Assembly: GCF_003610375.1 (NCBI RefSeq)
Contig: NZ_RAPZ01000011.1
Location: forward strand, 310,001 to 374,000
Source: Sphingomonas sp. PP-CC-1A-547
GTDB lineage: Bacteria > Pseudomonadota > Alphaproteobacteria > Sphingomonadales > Sphingomonadaceae
Length of the DNA: 64,000 nt
Direction: 5' to 3'
Shown: positions 1 through 8,907 of the stretch, one piece after another
Layout of the letters: the number at the start of each line of letters is the position of its first letter
Numbering within the stretch: position 1 is the first letter of the stretch
Notes under the pieces: generated by a model
The model's input: only the letters and a program-made list of their open reading frames with translations
The model's database searches: none
What the model was told of the DNA's origin: nothing
Program-made: the position numbers and the translations under genes

Positions 1-211
1 CGATGATCTGCTCCATCGTCGCCGGCGAGGCGCTGGTGACGATCGTGATCCTGCTGACCGACTTGTCCGCGGTGATCTCGCTCACCGTCAGGCTCTCGAT
101 ATTATAGCCGCGCGCGGTGAACAGGCCGGCGATCCGGGCGAGGATGCCCGGTTCGTTGTCGACGATGACGGCGAGCGTATGCCGCTCAGCCTTTTCCTGG
201 GAAATGTGCAT
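1..211 (-). CDS. ilvH: Acetolactate synthase small (regulatory) subunit, N-terminal part
   Basis: The gene runs off the left edge; about 70 N-terminal residues are visible. The protein begins MHISQEKAERHTLAVIVDNE and continues with PGILARIAGLFTARGYNIESL, the signature of the N-terminal ACT domain of IlvH, which binds valine and regulates the large subunit. It lies 137 bp downstream of ilvI on the same strand, so the two subunits of acetohydroxyacid synthase are probably co-transcribed. The gap between them is filled by a palindromic repeat. Start ATG at 211. Family identification is firm; the C-terminal domain cannot be checked. Confidence 0.93.
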   Translation of the reverse strand, partial: MHISQEKAERHTLAVIVDNEPGILARIAGLFTARGYNIESLTVSEITADKSVSRITIVTSASPATMEQII

Positions 212-223
212 GGTTTCTTACTC

Positions 224-325
224 TCCCCTTCCGCTTGCGGGAGGGGTCGGGGGAGGGGAGGCGAGGGCTGGCGATGCTGTGGACATCATGCCCTCCCCTA
301 ACCCCTCCCGCAGGCGGGAGGGGGA
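224..325. repeat. Paired palindromic repeat, family A (ilvI-ilvH gap)
   Basis: A G-rich hairpin core (cttgcgggagggg) near 234-246 faces an inverted partner (cccctcccgcaggcgggag) near 302-320, separated by about 55 nt. The same core occurs inside gspE (45808-45957) and inside ccmH (59391-59493). It sits between two co-directional genes and could act as a messenger-stabilising or attenuating hairpin. Confidence 0.75.
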
Positions 326-348
326 TTCGGTTGCGATCTGGGCCGTCA

Positions 349-2097
349 TCACACCAGCGCCTTCGCTTCGTCGTCCATCGTGCCGGACACTTCGTTCGCC
401 TGCAGGATCATGTCGGTATGCGCGGCCCCCGACGGGATCATCGGGAAGCAATTCGTCAGCTGCGACACGCGGCAGTCGACGATCACCGGGCCGTCATACG
501 CGAGCATCTCGGCGATCCCGCCGTCGAGCTGGTCGCGCGTCTCGATCAGGATGCCCTTCCAACCGTAAGCCTCGCCGAGCTTCACGAAATCTGGCAGCGA
601 ATCCGAATAGCTCTCGGCATAGCGGCTCTCATAGGTGAGCTCCTGCCACTGGCGGACCATGCCCATATACTGGTTGTTGAGGATGAAGATCTTCACCGGC
701 AACCGGTATTGCGACGCGGTGGCCAGCTCCTGGATGTTCATCTGGATCGACGCTTCGCCGGCGATGTCGATCACCAGCGCGTTCGGGTTGCCAAGCTGCG
801 CGCCGATCGCGGCGGGCAGGCCATAGCCCATCGTGCCGAGACCGCCGCTGGTCAGCCACTTGTTCGGCTTCTCGAACCCGAAATGCTGCGCCGCCCACAT
901 CTGGTGCTGGCCGACCTCGGTCGTGATGATCGGCGAGCGTGCCTGCGTCGCATCGAACAGCGCCCGGATCGCGCGCTGCGGCATGATCTCGTTCGGATCG
1001 TTCTCGGGGAAATCGAGACACTTCACCGCGCGCCAGCCGGCGATCCGCCGCTGCCAGTCGGTCGTGTCGGGCTTGGGATGCTGGCGGCTCTTCCAGATCC
1101 GGACCATGTCCTCGAGCGCATGACCGACGTCCGCGATGATCCCGAGATCGACGCGCACAGTCTTGTTCACCGACGAGCGATCGATGTCGATATGCACCTT
1201 CCGCGAGTTCGGGCTGAACGCGTCGAGCCGCCCGGTCACGCGGTCGTCGAATCGCGAGCCGAGCGCGACGACGAGGTCGGCCTGGTTCATCGCCATGTTG
1301 GCCTCGTACGTGCCGTGCATCCCGAGCATGCCGAGCCACTGCGGGCCGGACGCGGGATAGGCGCCGAGGCCCATAAGCGTCGACGTCACCGGCGCGCCGG
1401 TGATGCGGACGAGTTCGCACAGCAACTGGCTCGCGGCCGGGCCGGAATTGATGATGCCGCCGCCGGTGTACAGGATCGGGCGTTCTGCCGCGGCCAGCAT
1501 GTCGACGAGCTGCTCGATCTGCGACTGGTCGGCCTTCACCTGCGGGCGATAGGTCTTGTGCTGGATAGGGCCGGGCTTCTTGTACCGCGCCGTGGCGACC
1601 TGCACGTCCTTGGGGATGTCGACGACCACCGGCCCCGGGCGACCCGAGGTGGCGATGTGGAACGCCTCGTGGATCACGTCGCCAAGCTTGGCGGGATCCT
1701 TCACAAGGTAGTTGTGCTTCGAGCAATGGCGCGTGATGCCGACGGTATCGGCCTCCTGGAACGCGTCGGTGCCGATCAGCGCGGTCGGCACCTGGCCGGT
1801 GATCACGACCATCGGGATCGAATCCATCAGGGCGTCGGTGATGCCGGTGACCGCGTTGGTCGCGCCGGGGCCAGAGGTGACGAGCACCACGCCGGGCTTG
1901 CCGGTCGAGCGGGCATAACCCTCGGCCGCATGCGTCGCAGCCTGTTCGTGGCGCACCAGAATGTGCTTGATCCGGCCACTGCGAAACAGCGCGTCGTAGA
2001 TCGGCAGCACGGCACCACCCGGATAGCCGAAGACGACCTCCACGCCGAGATCGCACAGCGCCTCGATCAGGATATCGGCTCCACTCTTCTCGGTCAT
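349..2097 (-). CDS. ilvI: Acetolactate synthase large (catalytic) subunit
   Basis: 582 residues, usual length for the ThDP-dependent acetohydroxyacid synthase that starts valine, leucine and isoleucine synthesis. The catalytic glutamate is E51 in LVRHEQAATHAAEGYA; the N domain starts with SGADILIEALCDLGVEVVFGYPGG. The ThDP/Mg motif near residue 446 reads AGEAS followed about 26 residues later by NNQYMGM; most family members have GD(G/A)S, so E448 replaces the usual aspartate. Ribosome site AAAGGA lies about 10 nt before the ATG. It is followed by ilvH and preceded by miaA, 82 bp away on the same strand. The symbol could equally be ilvB. Confidence 0.95.
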   Translation of the reverse strand: MTEKSGADILIEALCDLGVEVVFGYPGGAVLPIYDALFRSGRIKHILVRHEQAATHAAEGYARSTGKPGVVLVTSGPGATNAVTGITDALMDSIPMVVITGQVPTALIGTDAFQEADTVGITRHCSKHNYLVKDPAKLGDVIHEAFHIATSGRPGPVVVDIPKDVQVATARYKKPGPIQHKTYRPQVKADQSQIEQLVDMLAAAERPILYTGGGIINSGPAASQLLCELVRITGAPVTSTLMGLGAYPASGPQWLGMLGMHGTYEANMAMNQADLVVALGSRFDDRVTGRLDAFSPNSRKVHIDIDRSSVNKTVRVDLGIIADVGHALEDMVRIWKSRQHPKPDTTDWQRRIAGWRAVKCLDFPENDPNEIMPQRAIRALFDATQARSPIITTEVGQHQMWAAQHFGFEKPNKWLTSGGLGTMGYGLPAAIGAQLGNPNALVIDIAGEASIQMNIQELATASQYRLPVKIFILNNQYMGMVRQWQELTYESRYAESYSDSLPDFVKLGEAYGWKGILIETRDQLDGGIAEMLAYDGPVIVDCRVSQLTNCFPMIPSGAAHTDMILQANEVSGTMDDEAKALV

Positions 2098-2179
2098 TTC
2101 ATATCATCCTTTGCGAGAACGCTGCCTTTAGCGTCTCGTGGTGGGGCCGGCTACCGATATAAAAGATGCGTGTCAAACA
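2098..2179 (-). promoter_or_regulatory. ilvI leader with small hairpin
   Basis: Read on the minus strand, the 82-nt gap between the miaA stop and ilvI holds a TTGACA hexamer (rc of 2171-2176) and a hairpin of the form GAGACGCT-loop-AGCGTTCTC just before the ribosome binding site. I see no good -10 at the right distance and no short peptide rich in Val, Leu or Ile, so a classical attenuator is not supported. Confidence 0.3.
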
Positions 2180-3127
2180 TCATTTGAGCAATATAGTTTC
2201 AAATTGCTGCAGGCGCGTTGGGAGATCGAGCGCTTCGGTGCGGGTCCAAGCAGCGGGTGGCTGGTGCCGGAGCCACGTATATTGTCGCTTGGCGTAGCGC
2301 CGCGTGGCGAGCGATCCGGCGGCGATGGCGTCGGGTTGCGAGGTCTCTCCACGGACGAGCGCGGCGATCTCGGGCACACCGATCGCGCGGCGGATCGGCG
2401 CGTCCTGCGGGATGTCGGTGCGGGCGAGCAGCGCGGCGATCTCCTCGCGGCTGGTATCGGCCATCTTGGCGAAGCGCTGGTCGATGCGCGCGTTGAGCCA
2501 GTCGCGGTCGGGGATCAGGATCAGCGCGCAGACGTCGATCGTGTCGCCGATCCCGCCGATCTTCTCGGTCTGCCAGTCGGTAAGCGTACGGCCGGTGCCG
2601 CGGACGACTTCGAGCGCGCGGGCGACGCGGGTGGTGTCGGCTGCGTTGAGCTTGGTCGCGGCTTGCGGGTCGAGTTGCGTGAGCGCGGCGTGCGCCTCCG
2701 CCACGGGGAGGGCGCGGACCTCCTCGCGAAGGGCCGGGTCGATCTCGGGAACAGGCGCGATACCGTCGAGCAAGGTGCGGATATAGAGCCCGGTCCCGCC
2801 AACCAGGATCGGCAGCTTCCCCTCCGCGAGCGTGTCTCGGATCGCCAGCGTTGCCTCGGCGGCCCAGCGTGCGGCGGAGTAGCTCGCATCGGCGGCGTCG
2901 ACATGGCCGAACAGTCGGTGCGGGGCGCTTGCTTCTTCTTCCGCCGACGGGCGCGCGGTGAGGATGCGGAGGTCGGCATAGACCTGCGCGGAGTCGGCGT
3001 TGATGACGACGCCGTCGTGGCGGTCGGCTACGGCCAGCGCGAGCGCGGACTTGCCGCTCGCGGTCGGCCCTGCGATGAGCGCGACCTTCGGGAGAGCGCC
3101 CGTTGATTGGGAGATGGGTATGTTCAC
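2180..3127 (-). CDS. miaA: tRNA dimethylallyltransferase
   Basis: 315 residues. It transfers the dimethylallyl group to A37 of tRNAs that read UNN codons. The P-loop is [14 protein letters not shown] near residue 18, followed by [20 protein letters not shown] (substrate site), [27 protein letters not shown] and the C-terminal [13 protein letters not shown] motif. The likely start is GTG at 3127 (protein [20 protein letters not shown]); the frame stays open further upstream but would run through serB. The start overlaps the start of divergent serB by 8 nt, so its promoter must lie inside serB. Start assignment is less certain than function. Confidence 0.93.
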   Translation of the reverse strand: MNIPISQSTGALPKVALIAGPTASGKSALALAVADRHDGVVINADSAQVYADLRILTARPSAEEEASAPHRLFGHVDAADASYSAARWAAEATLAIRDTLAEGKLPILVGGTGLYIRTLLDGIAPVPEIDPALREEVRALPVAEAHAALTQLDPQAATKLNAADTTRVARALEVVRGTGRTLTDWQTEKIGGIGDTIDVCALILIPDRDWLNARIDQRFAKMADTSREEIAALLARTDIPQDAPIRRAIGVPEIAALVRGETSQPDAIAAGSLATRRYAKRQYTWLRHQPPAAWTRTEALDLPTRLQQFETILLK

Positions 3128-4001
3128 GGCAACGCTTATAGCCTCGGGCACGCTGACCGCAGGCGATATTTCGACCGCGATGGACCGCTTGCGCGACGCA
3201 GGCTGCGCACCGGGTGCGAGCGGCTGGATCGACGAGGGCGACGCCGCCGACCTGATCTTCGGGATGGCGCCCGATGTGGGGCGGACTGCGCTCGAGGGCG
3301 CATTTCCCGCGACAGACGTGATCGTGCAGTCGAGCCTGACGCGCACCAAGAAGCTGCTGGTCGCGGACATGGACTCCACCATGATCACCGTCGAATGCAT
3401 CGACGAACTGGCGGACTATGCCGGGATCAAGCCGCAGATCGCAGAGATCACCGAGCGCGCGATGCGCGGTGAACTCGATTTCGAAGCCGCGCTCGATGCG
3501 CGCGTAGCGCTCCTCAAAGGCCTGGCCGAAAGCGACATCGAACGCTGCTTAGCCGAGCGCGTGACGATCATGCCTGGCGCCAAGGCTTTGGTGCGGACGA
3601 TGCGTGCAAGGGGGGCGCTGGCGGTGCTGGTGTCGGGCGGGTTCACGCGGTTCGCGGAGCCGGTGGCAAAGGAGATCGGCTTTGACCGCGCGATCGCCAA
3701 CGTGCTCGAGATCGAGAGTGGCGTGCTAACGGGGACGGTGACCAAACCGATCATAGGGTCGAACACGAAGCTGACGACGCTACGGGCCGCGATCGCCGAG
3801 CGGGGGATCGTGGTGGAAGAATCGCTTGCAGTTGGCGACGGTGCGAACGACCTTGCGATGATCGAGGCGGCGGGGCTGGGCGTGGCCTACCACGCCAAGC
3901 CGATCGTTGCAGCGGCGGCAGCCGCGCGCATCGATCACGGCGACCTGACGACGCTACTTTATGTCCAGGGCATCGCGAAGCGCGACTGGATCACGGCCTA
4001 G
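3120..4001 (+). CDS. serB: Phosphoserine phosphatase
   Basis: 293 residues; the last step of serine synthesis, dephosphorylation of phosphoserine. HAD-family motifs: VADMDSTMI (nucleophile D83, acid D85), [13 protein letters not shown] (motif II serine) and [16 protein letters not shown] (motif IV). An N-terminal stretch of about 75 residues resembles the ACT-like region of the long SerB form. There are two candidate ATGs, 3114 and 3120; GGGAG at 3109-3113 is adjacent to the first but 6 nt before the second, so 3120 is preferred. Divergent from and overlapping miaA. A family B repeat follows the stop at once. Confidence 0.94.
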   Translation: MFTATLIASGTLTAGDISTAMDRLRDAGCAPGASGWIDEGDAADLIFGMAPDVGRTALEGAFPATDVIVQSSLTRTKKLLVADMDSTMITVECIDELADYAGIKPQIAEITERAMRGELDFEAALDARVALLKGLAESDIERCLAERVTIMPGAKALVRTMRARGALAVLVSGGFTRFAEPVAKEIGFDRAIANVLEIESGVLTGTVTKPIIGSNTKLTTLRAAIAERGIVVEESLAVGDGANDLAMIEAAGLGVAYHAKPIVAAAAAARIDHGDLTTLLYVQGIAKRDWITA

Positions 4002-4002
4002 A

Positions 4003-4127
4003 CTTCTTACCCTTCCCTGGAAGGGAGGGGCAGGGGGTGGGTCGGTTTCCGCGTTAATCGGACCGTCGTGGTTCAAGCCGGCCGACCCACCCCCCAACCC
4101 CTCCCTTCCAGGGAGGGGCGCAGAAGT
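4003..4127. repeat. Paired palindromic repeat, family B
   Basis: The left half (ccttccctggaagggagggg then gggggtgggtcgg) is mirrored by the right half (ccgacccaccccccaacc then cctcccttccagggagggg). It lies between two convergent genes (serB and the lipoprotein at 4133) and could serve as a bidirectional terminator. A second copy is at 31191-31307. Confidence 0.78.
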
Positions 4128-4132
4128 TAAAG

Positions 4133-4618
4133 TCAGGCCTTCGCCAGCGGCGTCCCGCTCGCGTTGCATACATATGTCGCCAGTTCCTCACGCAACGGCA
4201 AACCCTTGATTGGCCGCAACGGGCCATCATGCGCTACGTTCGTCTCGACCAGCGCGCGGTTTGGTCCAACGCCCAGCACATGGAACAACCGCTTGCCGCA
4301 ATCGGTCTCGGTGCGCGCATAGGCGACGTTGCCGTCATGTTCCTGCCGCAGGATCGCGATGATCGTGCCGCTGGCCGCTTTCCGTTCGCGCAACAGGAAA
4401 TGCCGCGACGTCGGATCCGACGGGGTCGGGATAAGCCGCCCCTTCACGGTAAGCTGCTCGGGCTTGGGTACCGCGACGTCCGTCTCGGCGAGATTGCGCA
4501 GAGACACGCCGTTATCCACCATCGCGTCGTTGCTCGTGGTCGTCGCAGGCTGCTCGCCAGAACACGCGGCCAACAGCGTCGCGCCGGCAACTGCCAGCGC
4601 CAAGGTCTTCGAAATCAT
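4133..4618 (-). CDS. Putative lipoprotein of unknown function
   Basis: 161 residues, starting MISKTLALAVAGATLLAACS: a short signal peptide with lipobox LAAC, so the mature protein should be lipid-anchored at C19. The rest is mostly polar, with four further cysteines across the mature part (near ETDCGKRLFHVLG and TYVCNAS among others), which could form disulfides. I do not recognise a domain. The frame is open upstream to 4711 but only the ATG at 4618 gives a signal peptide. It shares strand with the two genes to its right. Confidence 0.75.
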   Translation of the reverse strand: MISKTLALAVAGATLLAACSGEQPATTTSNDAMVDNGVSLRNLAETDVAVPKPEQLTVKGRLIPTPSDPTSRHFLLRERKAASGTIIAILRQEHDGNVAYARTETDCGKRLFHVLGVGPNRALVETNVAHDGPLRPIKGLPLREELATYVCNASGTPLAKA

Positions 4619-4717
4619 GCATCTAGCTCCCGGTCGATGTCGAAACGAAACGACCGGTCCAGCTATTTGATCCCTGCCGCACCCGATCGCTCGTCCGCCG
4701 GGCAAAGGCACGATCGC

Positions 4718-4927
4718 TCAGCGCGCCTTTTTGTCAGCCACCCGGTCCGCCCGCGCCACGGACTTCGGAGAAACGGCAGGTTCGCAGATGCGACGCGTTG
4801 GCTGGCACGCAATCCCGACCGTAGAACACCCTTTGACGTTAGGCGCGGTAGGACACGCGCGGCACTGCTGCTTGATCTCGGTGCAAGTCGATGGCGCCGA
4901 CAACAGCGCCAGGGTCAGGAAGAACAT
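4718..4927 (-). CDS. Small cysteine-rich secreted protein, unknown
   Basis: 69 residues from ATG 4927, preceded by GAGGA at 7 nt. It begins MFFLTLALLSAPSTCTEIKQ, a very short hydrophobic leader, then carries six cysteines within about 40 residues (CTEIKQQCRACPT, KGCSTVGIACQPTRRICEPA) and a basic tail ending in VADKKAR. The CxxC pair and regular spacing suggest disulfides or metal binding after export. It sits 45 nt downstream of the Sel1/SPOR gene on the same strand. I do not recognise a family; a good ribosome site and operon position argue that it is real. Confidence 0.55.
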   Translation of the reverse strand: MFFLTLALLSAPSTCTEIKQQCRACPTAPNVKGCSTVGIACQPTRRICEPAVSPKSVARADRVADKKAR

Positions 4928-4972
4928 TCGCACATCCTCGTCATGAGTATCGTAGCGGCCGGGCTCATTCGC

Positions 4973-6031
4973 TCAGGGCGCGACGATCACGCACGCCACG
5001 CCAGACGCCGAGCAAGCCCGCGTCGCATCCGCCTTCGATGCAAAGCCGCCCGCCTGGAGCCGCGTCACGCCGCCCGCCTTCGCGTAGAAGGGCTGTGCAC
5101 CGCGCAGCTTGCCGCGAACCTTGTTCCACTGCGTCTCGGCATTGCCCTGGTCGCGGAACGCACCGAGCTGCACGCGCCAATTGCCCGTCGCACGCACCGG
5201 CGCGGGCTTGGCCGCTATAGCTTTTGCCGGCGCAGGTTTCGTCGGCGCAGGCTTGGGCGGCTTCACCTGCGCCTGCCTGACCGGTGCCGGCTCGCGCATC
5301 GGCGTCGGTTCCCGCGTCGGGGCCGGTTCGCGTGTCGGCCCGGGGACGCGCGCAGGAAGCGAACTCGGCGGCAGCTTCGACGGACGCGGCGCGCTGGCGG
5401 TACGCGGCGGCGCGACCGGCGTTTGCCCGATCGTCGCACGCGAAGGCCCCGGCGGCGGGGATTGCAACGCATATTGCTGCGCCAGCGCGGTGCCCTTCTC
5501 GCGGTCGGTGGGCGAGATATACTGGTCCATCTGCGCGAGCGTCTGCGAGGCCGACTGCAAGCCCGACGCCGACGCGCGCGTCATCAGCGCATAGGCTCGC
5601 GGGAAATCGCGCGGTATGCCGTCGCCGTTGAACAACATCGTCCCGAGCACCAGCTGCGCCCGCGGTTCACCATGCGCGACCGATTTCTGCAGCCACGGCA
5701 GCGCATCCGTCTTTTTTTCGGCCTGGAACAACGCGAGCCCGTAATTGTCGGCGGCCTGCACATGCCCCTGCATCGCCGCCTTCCGGAACCAGCTCTCGGC
5801 CAGCACCGGATCCAGCGGTACGCCGCGCCCCAGCTTGTACGCCTGCGCCAGGTTGAACTGCGCGTCCGCATCGCCCGCCACCGCCAGCGGGCGCCACTCG
5901 GTGATCGCACGCGGATAATCGCCCTTCGCCCAGGCATCGACGCCGGCCTTCACATCGGCAAACGCAGGGACGGCGGCCAGCATTCCGCTCAACGCGATCG
6001 CACCCACCAAAAGCTTACGCCGAACCGTCAT
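4973..6031 (-). CDS. Sel1-repeat protein with C-terminal SPOR domain
   Basis: 352 residues, exported: signal peptide ending AVPAFA-DV. Residues about 25-175 hold Sel1/TPR-like repeats (GDADAQFNLAQAYKLGRGVP, EPRAQLVLGTMLFNGDGIP). Residues about 190-275 are a Pro/Ala/Arg-rich linker with a repeated PxREPAP motif. The last 75 residues are a SPOR domain (GNWRVQLGAFRDQGNAETQW, RLQAGGFASKADA), which binds denuded peptidoglycan at division sites. Two ATGs compete; GAGGG abuts the one at 6037 but lies 6 nt before 6031, so 6031 is preferred. It is divergent from a second SPOR protein at 6244. The role in division or wall remodelling is inferred. Confidence 0.85.
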   Translation of the reverse strand: MTVRRKLLVGAIALSGMLAAVPAFADVKAGVDAWAKGDYPRAITEWRPLAVAGDADAQFNLAQAYKLGRGVPLDPVLAESWFRKAAMQGHVQAADNYGLALFQAEKKTDALPWLQKSVAHGEPRAQLVLGTMLFNGDGIPRDFPRAYALMTRASASGLQSASQTLAQMDQYISPTDREKGTALAQQYALQSPPPGPSRATIGQTPVAPPRTASAPRPSKLPPSSLPARVPGPTREPAPTREPTPMREPAPVRQAQVKPPKPAPTKPAPAKAIAAKPAPVRATGNWRVQLGAFRDQGNAETQWNKVRGKLRGAQPFYAKAGGVTRLQAGGFASKADATRACSASGVACVIVAP

Positions 6032-6243
6032 CGCCATCCCTCATACCGTCTCGCCGCCACCATGCCGCCGTTCGTCGCGCAAGGCAAAGGGCGACCGTTC
6101 CCGATGCCCAACATCGCGCCTCGGTAAGTCATTATGAAGTCGCGTTAACCGCTTCTTTAAACCGATATGGCACTGCGTACGCGAATACCGGGAGTGGGAA
6201 CTATGTGCGGTCTAGCGTTTGCCATGAAACAGGGATTGCCCCG

Positions 6244-7551
6244 ATGACCACGCGCGCTCTCCTCCTCGGCGGCATCTCCGCCCTCCTGCTCGGGGGTACG
6301 ATGGTCGGCTGTGCCGCGAACGGGGGCGGCATCGCCTCGGCCAGCGACCGCAATGCGGCCCTCGCGACAAAGGGTGCGGCCGGCGATGTGGGGCAGGCGC
6401 AGGCGGCACTCGCGCGCAACGATGGTCCCATCGCGATCGGTTATGCGGAGCGTGCGGTGGCACTCATGCCGCAGCAGGCGGACTACCGGATGCTGCTCGG
6501 CCAGAGCTATCTCAAGGGCGGGCGGTTCGCCTCGGCCTCGCACGCGTTCGCCGACGCGCTGCAACTGTCGCCCACCAACGGCAGGGCGGCGCTCAACCTC
6601 GCGCTGTCGCAGATCGCAACCGGAGACTGGCAGTCGGCGCGTCATAGCCTCGAAGCGAACGCCGCGATCATCCCAGCGGTCGATCGTGGCCTTGCCCTGT
6701 CGCTCGCGGGCGACACCGCCGGTGGGATCGCGGTCCTGACCGAAGCCGCCCGTTCGCCAGCCTCGAATGCGAAGATACGCCAGAACCTCGCGCTGAGCTT
6801 CGCGCTGGCGGGACGCTGGCAGGAGGCACGCGTGGTCGCGGCGGCGGACATGGCACCAGCAGACGTCGACGCCCGGCTCGAGCAATGGGCTTTGTTCGCT
6901 CAGCCGGCCAAGGCGTCGGACCAAGTCGCGAGCCTGCTCGGCGTTCGCGCAGTACCCGACGCGGGACAACCGGTCGCGCTGGCATTGAACGCGCCAGCTC
7001 CGGGTGTTCCGGAACAGGCCTTGGCGGCAGCAGATCCGGTCATCGCGCCGACCGAAGTTGCGCCTGTGCAGATCGCTTCGGTGTCAGCGGCTGGCGTCTC
7101 GAAAATCGCGTTCGGACCGCGGCAGGAGGTCGTCCAGGCGTTGCCGACGATGATGCTCCGTCCGTCGGGCGGCCCGATCAAGGTCGCGTCCGCACCCGTC
7201 TCATCGGGTCGCGGCATGGCGACCGCGGCGTATCAGGTAAAGGCGCCGGCGACCGGCAATTGGTACGTCCAGCTCGGCGCGTTCGAGAGCGCGGGGGTCG
7301 CTAGGGACGGCTGGGCACGCGCCGCACGCCGGTTCGCGGTACTCGCCAGTTATTCGCCGAACGGCATGACGTTCAAGGCGAAGGGCGAGGATGTCTACCG
7401 TCTCTCGGTCGGCGGGTTCAGCAAGTCGGCTGCGAATGCGATGTGCCGCCAGTATCACGCCAAGGGCGGCGCCTGCTTCGTCCGCCAAGGTGCCGGCGAC
7501 GTCATGGCGCAGTGGTTGCGCAAACCCGGCATGCAGTTGGCGTCGCGGTAA
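6244..7551 (+). CDS. TPR lipoprotein with C-terminal SPOR domain
   Basis: 435 residues. It starts MTTRALLLGGISALLLGG and has lipobox MVGC at about residue 20, so it is a lipoprotein. Residues about 55-210 are TPR-like (AIGYAERAVALMPQQADYRM, LLGQSYLKGGRFASASHAFA). A low-complexity linker leads to a SPOR domain in the last 85 residues (GNWYVQLGAFESAGVARDGW, YRLSVGGFSKSAANAMC). Start ATG 6244 is preceded by AGGGA at 8 nt. Divergent from the Sel1/SPOR gene at 4973-6031 across a 212-bp gap, so the two may be co-regulated. Such proteins act at the septum or in outer-membrane assembly; the exact role is unknown. Confidence 0.85.
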   Translation: MTTRALLLGGISALLLGGTMVGCAANGGGIASASDRNAALATKGAAGDVGQAQAALARNDGPIAIGYAERAVALMPQQADYRMLLGQSYLKGGRFASASHAFADALQLSPTNGRAALNLALSQIATGDWQSARHSLEANAAIIPAVDRGLALSLAGDTAGGIAVLTEAARSPASNAKIRQNLALSFALAGRWQEARVVAAADMAPADVDARLEQWALFAQPAKASDQVASLLGVRAVPDAGQPVALALNAPAPGVPEQALAAADPVIAPTEVAPVQIASVSAAGVSKIAFGPRQEVVQALPTMMLRPSGGPIKVASAPVSSGRGMATAAYQVKAPATGNWYVQLGAFESAGVARDGWARAARRFAVLASYSPNGMTFKAKGEDVYRLSVGGFSKSAANAMCRQYHAKGGACFVRQGAGDVMAQWLRKPGMQLASR

Positions 7552-7576
7552 GAGAGGCGCACTTCCAAAGTATCGA

Positions 7577-7680
7577 CCACCCCGGCGAAGGCCGGGGCCC
7601 AATTGGGGAACGTTTATAACGGGGCGCTGTCCTCAGTTTGCGACGTCCCCCAATTGGGCCCCGGCCTCCGCCGGGGTGGT
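7577..7680. repeat. Paired palindromic repeat, family C
   Basis: The left half (cccggcgaaggccggggcc, aattgggg) and the right half (ccaattgggccccggcc, ccgccggggtgg) are inverted copies around about 45 nt. It lies between convergent genes (SPOR lipoprotein and PyrC-like). Further copies are at 16796-16903 and 36412-36520. Confidence 0.8.
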
Positions 7681-7686
7681 GCACCC

Positions 7687-8907
7687 TTACAGAACCTCGC
7701 GCCCACCCTTCCACAATCGCAACACGCGCCCCTGCACCGGCAAGCCATCGAACGGCGTATTCCCCGCCTCCGCCAGAAACTCTTCCCCGACGATCTGCCA
7801 AGGCGCGAGCCGGTCGAACAGCATCAGGTCGGCCGGCTTGCCCACCTCCAGCGTCCCCGTATCCAGCCCCAGCACCCGCGCCGGATTGCTGGCGAGCAGC
7901 GCGAACAGCCGCTCCAGTGTCAGCAACTCGTCACGCACCAGCATCAGCGCGAGCGGCAACAGCGTCTCCGCCCCTGCCATCCCGCTACTCGAATCGGTGA
8001 ACGGCAACCGCTTCTCCTCCGGCCCGCGCGGCTCGTGCCCCGAACACAGCACGTCGATCGTGCCGTCTGCGATCGCCTCGAGCGCCGCGCGACGGTCGCT
8101 CTCGGCGCGCAACGGCGGCGACAGCAGCGCGAACGACCGGAAATCACTGACCGCGATCTCCGACAGATGCAGATGCGCCGGCGTGATCCCGCAGGTTACC
8201 GACACGCCACGACGCTTCGCCGCACGGATCAGTTCGAACCCGGCAGCCGTCGTAACCTGGCGAATGTGGATACGAGCCCCAGTATCCTCGGCAAGCATCA
8301 GGTCTCGCGCGATCGCCAGCGCCTCGGCCACCGCCGGTGCGGCAGGCAGGCCGAGCCGGGTCGCCGTCTCGCCCTCGGTCGCGACCGCGCCGGCGGTCAG
8401 TCCAACATCCTCGGCATGCGCGATCACCGTCACGTCGAGATCGCGCGCATAGGACAGCACACGCCGCATCACGCCGCTGTCGGCGATCCAGTGCTTGCCC
8501 GTGCCCACCGCCTTGGCGCCAGCCGAAAGACAGATCGCCATCTCGGCGAGGTCATGGCCTTCGAGTCCGCGCGTCGCGGCCGCGATCGGGTGAATCCACA
8601 GGTCGGGCTTGCCGATCAACGCGGCGCGCTGGACGATGCCGGGGTCGTCCAGCACCGGCGACTGGTCGGGCATTAGGCCGATCCGCACAATCCCGCCGGC
8701 GCGAAACGCCGCACGATCGACCTTAGCCACGCCAAGATCGACGATTCCCGGCGCGACCGTCTTGCCGCCACAGTCGACGATGTCCGCACCGGCCGGAATA
8801 TCGACGATCCCGGTCGCGACGATCACGCCATCGCGGACCAGCAGATTGCCCCTCGACACGCCGCCGACGGGGCAGGCGAGCGTCACGTTGGTGAGTGCGA
8901 GGATCAT
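7687..8907 (-). CDS. Dihydroorotase-like protein, catalytic residues lost (PyrC-prime)
   Basis: 406 residues of amidohydrolase fold. Active dihydroorotases have DLHVHLREPG; here the segment after VAPGIV reads [12 protein letters not shown], so both metal-binding histidines are gone (G59, A61). The usual DHAPHTPEEK is [10 protein letters not shown], so the catalytic aspartate is G290. Such inactive homologues are known to be non-catalytic partners of aspartate carbamoyltransferase (PyrB). The gene overlaps pyrB by 4 nt (ATGA), which selects ATG 8907 over an upstream TTG at 8913. I infer a structural role in a PyrB complex, with the active dihydroorotase encoded elsewhere. Confidence 0.88.
   Translation of the reverse strand: MILALTNVTLACPVGGVSRGNLLVRDGVIVATGIVDIPAGADIVDCGGKTVAPGIVDLGVAKVDRAAFRAGGIVRIGLMPDQSPVLDDPGIVQRAALIGKPDLWIHPIAAATRGLEGHDLAEMAICLSAGAKAVGTGKHWIADSGVMRRVLSYARDLDVTVIAHAEDVGLTAGAVATEGETATRLGLPAAPAVAEALAIARDLMLAEDTGARIHIRQVTTAAGFELIRAAKRRGVSVTCGITPAHLHLSEIAVSDFRSFALLSPPLRAESDRRAALEAIADGTIDVLCSGHEPRGPEEKRLPFTDSSSGMAGAETLLPLALMLVRDELLTLERLFALLASNPARVLGLDTGTLEVGKPADLMLFDRLAPWQIVGEEFLAEAGNTPFDGLPVQGRVLRLWKGGREVL

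Noticed and set aside
2098..2179. Leader-peptide attenuator of ilvI
   Set aside because: No short frame rich in branched-chain codons and no terminator hairpin with a T tract.
235..2187. A 650-codon open frame antisense to ilvI
   Set aside because: Shadow of the acetolactate synthase gene; composition and lack of motifs argue against coding.
4229..6127. A 632-codon plus-strand frame across the lipoprotein and Sel1/SPOR genes
   Set aside because: Very Arg-rich, crosses several real genes on the other strand, no recognisable domain.
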